A stretch of 64,000 bases of DNA from NCBI GenBank assembly GCA_017306865.1, contig JAFKHH010000019.1, forward strand, positions 124,001 through 188,000, read 5' to 3'. Position 1 is the stretch's first letter. Each line of letters begins with the position of its first letter. The notes under the pieces were generated by a model. The model was not told where the DNA came from. It searched no databases and saw nothing but the letters and a program-made list of their open reading frames with translations. Below are positions 60,656 to 64,000 of this stretch, in pieces. The position numbers were made by a program, and so were the translations under genes. This DNA is from Filimonas sp. GTDB lineage: Bacteria; Bacteroidota; Bacteroidia; Chitinophagales; Chitinophagaceae.

Positions 60656-61996
60656 TTACGCCCTGCTGGTTGGAAATGGTTTGGCGAACTGACAAGAGGC
60701 TGGTACCTGTTTGAAATATAACGTTGCTTTGCCTGTAGATTTGAGTACCGCTTTTCTGGAAGACGCCTGGCGCTTTTCGAAATAACGAATAACTTCAACA
60801 ACGGACTTTTCCCAGACTTTATGCGGATTGTCCAGCAGGTATTTCACTCCTTTTTTAAAATTGCTATCGAGCGCTACAAATTGCCCATCGTCGTCCGTCA
60901 TAAACTCAATTAACCTGGGGTTATAGTTGCTGTGGTTGATGATGTCCCAGTAGTACCTTTCTTCAATAAAGACTTGCTTGAATTGCTCAGGCAGTTTAGA
61001 ATGGTAAATGTGATTGTATAATATCCTCGCTTTATCGTATTTCCCGTAGCCAGATAGTTTTACCTCATACTTACCAATGCCTAACTTCGAATTACTCAAT
61101 TCTTCAGACATTTCCCTCGCCTGGTTGACAATGATGGTCCTGGACGTCATAATAAGCCGCTTTGTTTTATCCAGTCGCACCCTATCTACAAGATCAACAA
61201 TAGGCGTATCGTTGATGTTAGGACCGTATAGATCGAGTGCTGCCTTACCTAATACGTCGTCAAAATAGAATAACTGCTTCGCGTCTTCCAAATACACGCT
61301 TTCAACTTCCTCCACAGTTCTGACAAAGAACAACTCGTAATCCTCTGCTAAATATTTCATTGTAAGCATATCGGCAAGCGTTGACTTACCAACGCCGGGG
61401 ATACCCGTGAGCAGGATAAAACCGTATTTATTCAGCACCGCCACAGCCTCGTTGTAATGCGCAGTCAGTACAAATAACGATGCCTCCCGTTTGATTTTTT
61501 CCTGCGAGAAGCGCGACCTGCCTTTAACGGCATTATTTAAGATGCGCTGCAGTACATTAGTATTGCATAACCAAAGTTTGAAATGCTTGTCCTCAACATC
61601 CCTATACGCCCGAAGAAGCGTATTAAGATCCTCCGCCCCTAGTATGTCTGATGTATTGTGGATGTAAGGATGAAAACCCTTCAAGATTGTCGATTTATCT
61701 TTATCCGAGAGGGGAACGGAGGTGACTAGAATATATCTCGCAGGGTTGAGCGTTATTACTTTTGGCAACTCATTGCGTTTTAGGTCAGACTTTAACTGCT
61801 TAATCCCCGAATTAACGTAGTGTTTTACCTGTACAATGATATCATTCTGCCCTTCGGCTGCACTGTGCCGTAAATCCACACCGCCGTCAATGCCCGGTTT
61901 AAACGACTGAAAATAAAGCCCCAGCCACCGCCGCAATAAATCCGATGCCAATTCCTCTAAATCCCTGTCATTTAAGGTTGAAAAAGTATAGCCCAT
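60656..61996 (-). CDS. Mrr-like nuclease / STAND NTPase, apparently shortened
   Basis: The 446-residue protein has an N-terminal Mrr-type PD-(D/E)XK nuclease domain (about 1-135): GIDGGVDLR supplies Asp41, and VQVK (55-58) is the Q-x-K variant of E-x-K. A P-loop NTPase of the nSTAND3 kind follows: Walker A TGIPGVGKST at 197-206 and Walker B in LFYFDDVLG near 242-250, then the NHSNYNPRLIEFMTD segment. Avs-type anti-phage proteins with this order normally go on into a long C-terminal sensor; here the chain ends soon after NPHKVWEKS in a low-quality tail (KQVPASCQFAKPF), so a frameshift or deletion probably removed the sensor. It may be inactive or a compact variant. Confidence 0.8.
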   Translation of the reverse strand: MGYTFSTLNDRDLEELASDLLRRWLGLYFQSFKPGIDGGVDLRHSAAEGQNDIIVQVKHYVNSGIKQLKSDLKRNELPKVITLNPARYILVTSVPLSDKDKSTILKGFHPYIHNTSDILGAEDLNTLLRAYRDVEDKHFKLWLCNTNVLQRILNNAVKGRSRFSQEKIKREASLFVLTAHYNEAVAVLNKYGFILLTGIPGVGKSTLADMLTMKYLAEDYELFFVRTVEEVESVYLEDAKQLFYFDDVLGKAALDLYGPNINDTPIVDLVDRVRLDKTKRLIMTSRTIIVNQAREMSEELSNSKLGIGKYEVKLSGYGKYDKARILYNHIYHSKLPEQFKQVFIEERYYWDIINHSNYNPRLIEFMTDDDGQFVALDSNFKKGVKYLLDNPHKVWEKSVVEVIRYFEKRQASSRKAVLKSTGKATLYFKQVPASCQFAKPFPTSRA

Positions 61997-62163
61997 AAAA
62001 CGAATGAATAGTGTTTACTTTATTTCAAGTTCCACAATTTACGCGACATAAAGGAGTAAAAAGCTATTGTGTTCATCCTTCTAATTCGTACCTTACAGCA
62101 TGGAATCCCTCTTTCCTGTGCACCCTAAGATTTTCAATCACCAATACCCTTAAAGATTTTCAA

Positions 62164-62802
62164 ATGACGCCTGATTTTTGCAAGACTTTACTGGAAGAGA
62201 TCATTGACAACGCGTACAAATTATTGACCCATAAATTGGCGTATGGCGGCCTTGTGGCCAGGAATGAAAATGCTTTCCAACTTGAACTTGGGCACATATT
62301 GAAAACGCTCGGACAACTTTATGAGTTCAGCATTGAAGACAAATTTCACCTCGAATTTGAAACATATATTCCGTTAAACTCAAACAGTTTGAAAAGCAAG
62401 TCTGACAGGGCACGTGTTGATTTGTTGTTACAATACAGACACAAAAATGTAACTACAAAAGCCGCCATTGAATTAAAGTTTTTCAAAAAGGAGAATGCCA
62501 GAGAACCCAATAATCGTTATGACGTTTTCAGAGACTTAGCACAGCTGGAACTTTACCGCAGACATAATATTGACCTGTGCTATTTTATTTTGAGCACCGA
62601 CCACGCGCACTATGCAGAGAAAGAAGATTATTCGCCAGATACTGCGGATTTCGACTTCCGACACAACAGTATCTATGCTGCAGGCACACCGTTACGATAT
62701 AAAACGCTAAAACCCTTTGGCCCCGATATTAAATTGTCAAACAATTATCATTTCAAATGGGATAAGATAAGAGACCTTTTTTTCCTCAAGGTTAAGGTGT
62801 AA
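62164..62802 (+). CDS. PD-(D/E)XK-like protein of unknown function
   Basis: The 212-residue protein starts at MTPDFCKTLLEEII; an in-frame ATG 153 bases upstream adds residues without protein-like character. Residues 70-130 contain the nuclease-type core: RVDLLLQYR (Asp) and AAIELKFFKKE (E-x-K) on the following strand. Q-rich and helical segments follow (DLAQLELYRRHNIDLCYFIL). Such folds occur in restriction and repair enzymes but also in inactive relatives. It is divergent from the Mrr-STAND gene, 168 bases away, in an accessory region. DNA cleavage is possible, not shown. Confidence 0.65.
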   Translation: MTPDFCKTLLEEIIDNAYKLLTHKLAYGGLVARNENAFQLELGHILKTLGQLYEFSIEDKFHLEFETYIPLNSNSLKSKSDRARVDLLLQYRHKNVTTKAAIELKFFKKENAREPNNRYDVFRDLAQLELYRRHNIDLCYFILSTDHAHYAEKEDYSPDTADFDFRHNSIYAAGTPLRYKTLKPFGPDIKLSNNYHFKWDKIRDLFFLKVKV

Positions 62803-62946
62803 GCACGCCGCCAACCGCAACAAAATTCTTAAATGAAAGTATCACGCCGAAAAAGCTACCTGATACAAATTTTGTTAGGTTTTTATACAGAATCCTAACA
62901 ATACCGAAAGTATTAAGAGTTTTGTCAAATTGCAAACACTCCTCGA

Positions 62947-63008
62947 CTGAATAAATTTGATTGTCACGTCATAACGTAATAACATGATCAACGTCCCCGA
63001 AGTCTCCA
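62947..63008 (-). repeat. 123-bp element, half copy 3
   Basis: Bases 62947-63008 match the distal half of element copy 2 (40761-40822) at about 53 of 62 positions, including the end repeat (here CCCCGAAGTCTCC). The other half is not recognisable. It lies in the 300-bp gap between the PD-(D/E)XK-like gene and the DUF4238-like gene; nothing else is seen in that gap. Confidence 0.65.
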
Positions 63009-63102
63009 CTGTTGTTACTGAACTTTTCAACGGAACGTTGAATTTCACCAATTGGGTATAAGAACAAACAATTCATTCACCCGGTCCTTTTCGACGCTAC
63101 GG

Positions 63103-63954
63103 TTAATCATTGAAGCGAAATGGCTTGAATAAATATTCGCGAAGCTCAACATTCGGTGTATCATCCTGTTTAGGCTTCTTTGCAAACGGTATATTGTCCT
63201 GAAGAATAGCTTCCGTCCTGGCAACGATCCATTGACGTGAATGTTCTGCAACCATCTTATTAAATACACGCACAAACTCACCGGGAAGATCGGTATAGCC
63301 AAACTCGGGTACACCCTCCCCTTTGATGATAATTATAAAAAACCTTGGTGAAAGACAGCTAACGAAAGAGTCGTTCCCAAATATATCCCCCAGGAATGGA
63401 GAATCACCGATCATCAAACTGGCTGTAGGGTCAATAAAAAGCATTGTTCTATAACTGGAAAAACAGTGGGTATCATGCAGGGTCGCATTGACCATATTCT
63501 CCAAAACCAATAATTGCAAATCTCGTGATAGGTCAAAATTAAATTCACGTAATCGGTGAGTGGTATTAAGAAAACTTCTAGCGCACGCCTCAAGTGCCGG
63601 TTGTGCCCTGTGACGAAGCGCAAATAGGCTACGTCTGAATTTTTGTTCCTGCCTGGCCGACTCAAACAGTGGGCCTTCAATCTCTCGCTTCCATTTCTGT
63701 AAAGCTACGGCTAACACAGTTTCACCCTCCTGCAACCAGAGCTCAACATCGGCGACTCTTGTATTCCTGACCGAAGGCACGTAAAGATAATTTGAAGACG
63801 CAAATGAAAACTTCCCACTGCCTCTCGACTCAGAGAAGTTAATTTTATCTTTCTGAATATCGTACTGGAAAACACCAGACCGATTATCTTTTACTGTCTC
63901 CCATTGCCGAAGAACGCAGCATGGTACGGTGTGATTGTTTTTATACTGAGGCAT
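63103..63954 (-). CDS. DUF4238-like protein
   Basis: The 283-residue protein starts at MPQYKNNHTVPCCVLRQWET, which resembles the His-Pro-Leu start motif of DUF4238 proteins (NHxVPxxxLRxF). The body is alpha/beta with IEGPLFESARQEQKFRRSLF in the middle and LMIGDSPFLGDIFGNDSFVS near 190. DUF4238 proteins have unknown biochemical function and often lie among defence and mobile genes, as here. No signal peptide or membrane segment is seen. The match is by eye and should be read as probable rather than certain. Confidence 0.6.
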   Translation of the reverse strand: MPQYKNNHTVPCCVLRQWETVKDNRSGVFQYDIQKDKINFSESRGSGKFSFASSNYLYVPSVRNTRVADVELWLQEGETVLAVALQKWKREIEGPLFESARQEQKFRRSLFALRHRAQPALEACARSFLNTTHRLREFNFDLSRDLQLLVLENMVNATLHDTHCFSSYRTMLFIDPTASLMIGDSPFLGDIFGNDSFVSCLSPRFFIIIIKGEGVPEFGYTDLPGEFVRVFNKMVAEHSRQWIVARTEAILQDNIPFAKKPKQDDTPNVELREYLFKPFRFND

Positions 63955-64000
63955 TAGGATAAATTAAATATTGAATCAAAAAGAGAAACAGAACAGGTAA

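Noticed and set aside
1-64000. Search for CRISPR arrays, rRNA genes and complete tRNA genes
   Set aside because: No regularly spaced direct repeats, rRNA-like stretches or full cloverleafs were seen; only the tRNA 3' remnant at 30145 was found.

Overview
The window looks like chromosomal DNA of a Bacteroidota bacterium, most likely of the Chitinophagaceae (Chitinophaga/Niastella type). The evidence is a complete SusC/SusD pair with its ECF sigma factor and FecR anti-sigma factor, Rhs proteins of the DUF6443 type, a CzcA pump fused to a TolC-like channel, a DUF6660-like protein before that pump, and generally weak Shine-Dalgarno sequences. No genus can be fixed from sequence reading alone.

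Layout. 1-5.7 kb: the 5' part of a secreted polysaccharide-lyase-like gene, a palindromic intergenic element, a three-part sugar kinase/phosphomannose isomerase fusion with its GntR regulator, and a Crp/Fnr regulator. 5.8-9.5 kb: a patatin lipase with a membrane partner, then twin single-domain response regulators with a membrane coiled-coil protein. 9.8-14.8 kb: two exported serine beta-lactamase-like hydrolases around a MarR regulator, plus two small exported proteins. 15.0-29.7 kb: one long minus-strand operon running sigma factor, FecR, SusC, SusD, 5'-nucleotidase, two purple-acid-phosphatase-like enzymes, an imelysin/di-haem peroxidase fusion and an exported TIM-barrel-like protein. It reads as a phosphorus-scavenging relative of a polysaccharide utilization locus.

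29.7-45.4 kb is an AT-rich accessory region. It starts at what looks like the 3' end of a tRNA-Pro followed by its terminator, a typical integration scar. It carries a minus-strand Rhs operon: a coiled-coil/beta-barrel-like protein, an Rhs shell protein, an Rhs protein with a hydrophobic toxin-like tip, and a membrane immunity candidate overlapping it by ATGA. The operon sits between two inverted copies of a 123-bp element with terminal inverted repeats (30806-30928 and 40700-40822, about 80% identical and ungapped). A half copy lies at 62947-63008. A KAP-type P-loop NTPase and a broken paralogue of the first Rhs gene lie next to it.

46-60 kb is a plus-strand heavy-metal resistance cluster, by eye richer in GC: DUF6660-like protein, CzcA-TolC fusion, CzcB, MgtC-like protein, a P1B-type ATPase, a bestrophin, a CzcD-type CDF exporter, a NicO/UreH-like membrane protein, a short degenerate P-type-ATPase-like protein and an HD-domain protein. 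Three related hairpins lie in its noncoding gap at 55.1-55.6 kb. 60-64 kb holds defence-like genes: a shortened Mrr-STAND NTPase, a PD-(D/E)XK-like protein and a DUF4238-like protein.

The strongest candidate for something undescribed is the Rhs toxin-immunity operon bounded by inverted 123-bp elements. Next come the imelysin-peroxidase/phosphatase Sus operon, the degenerate P-type ATPase and the triple hairpin array.
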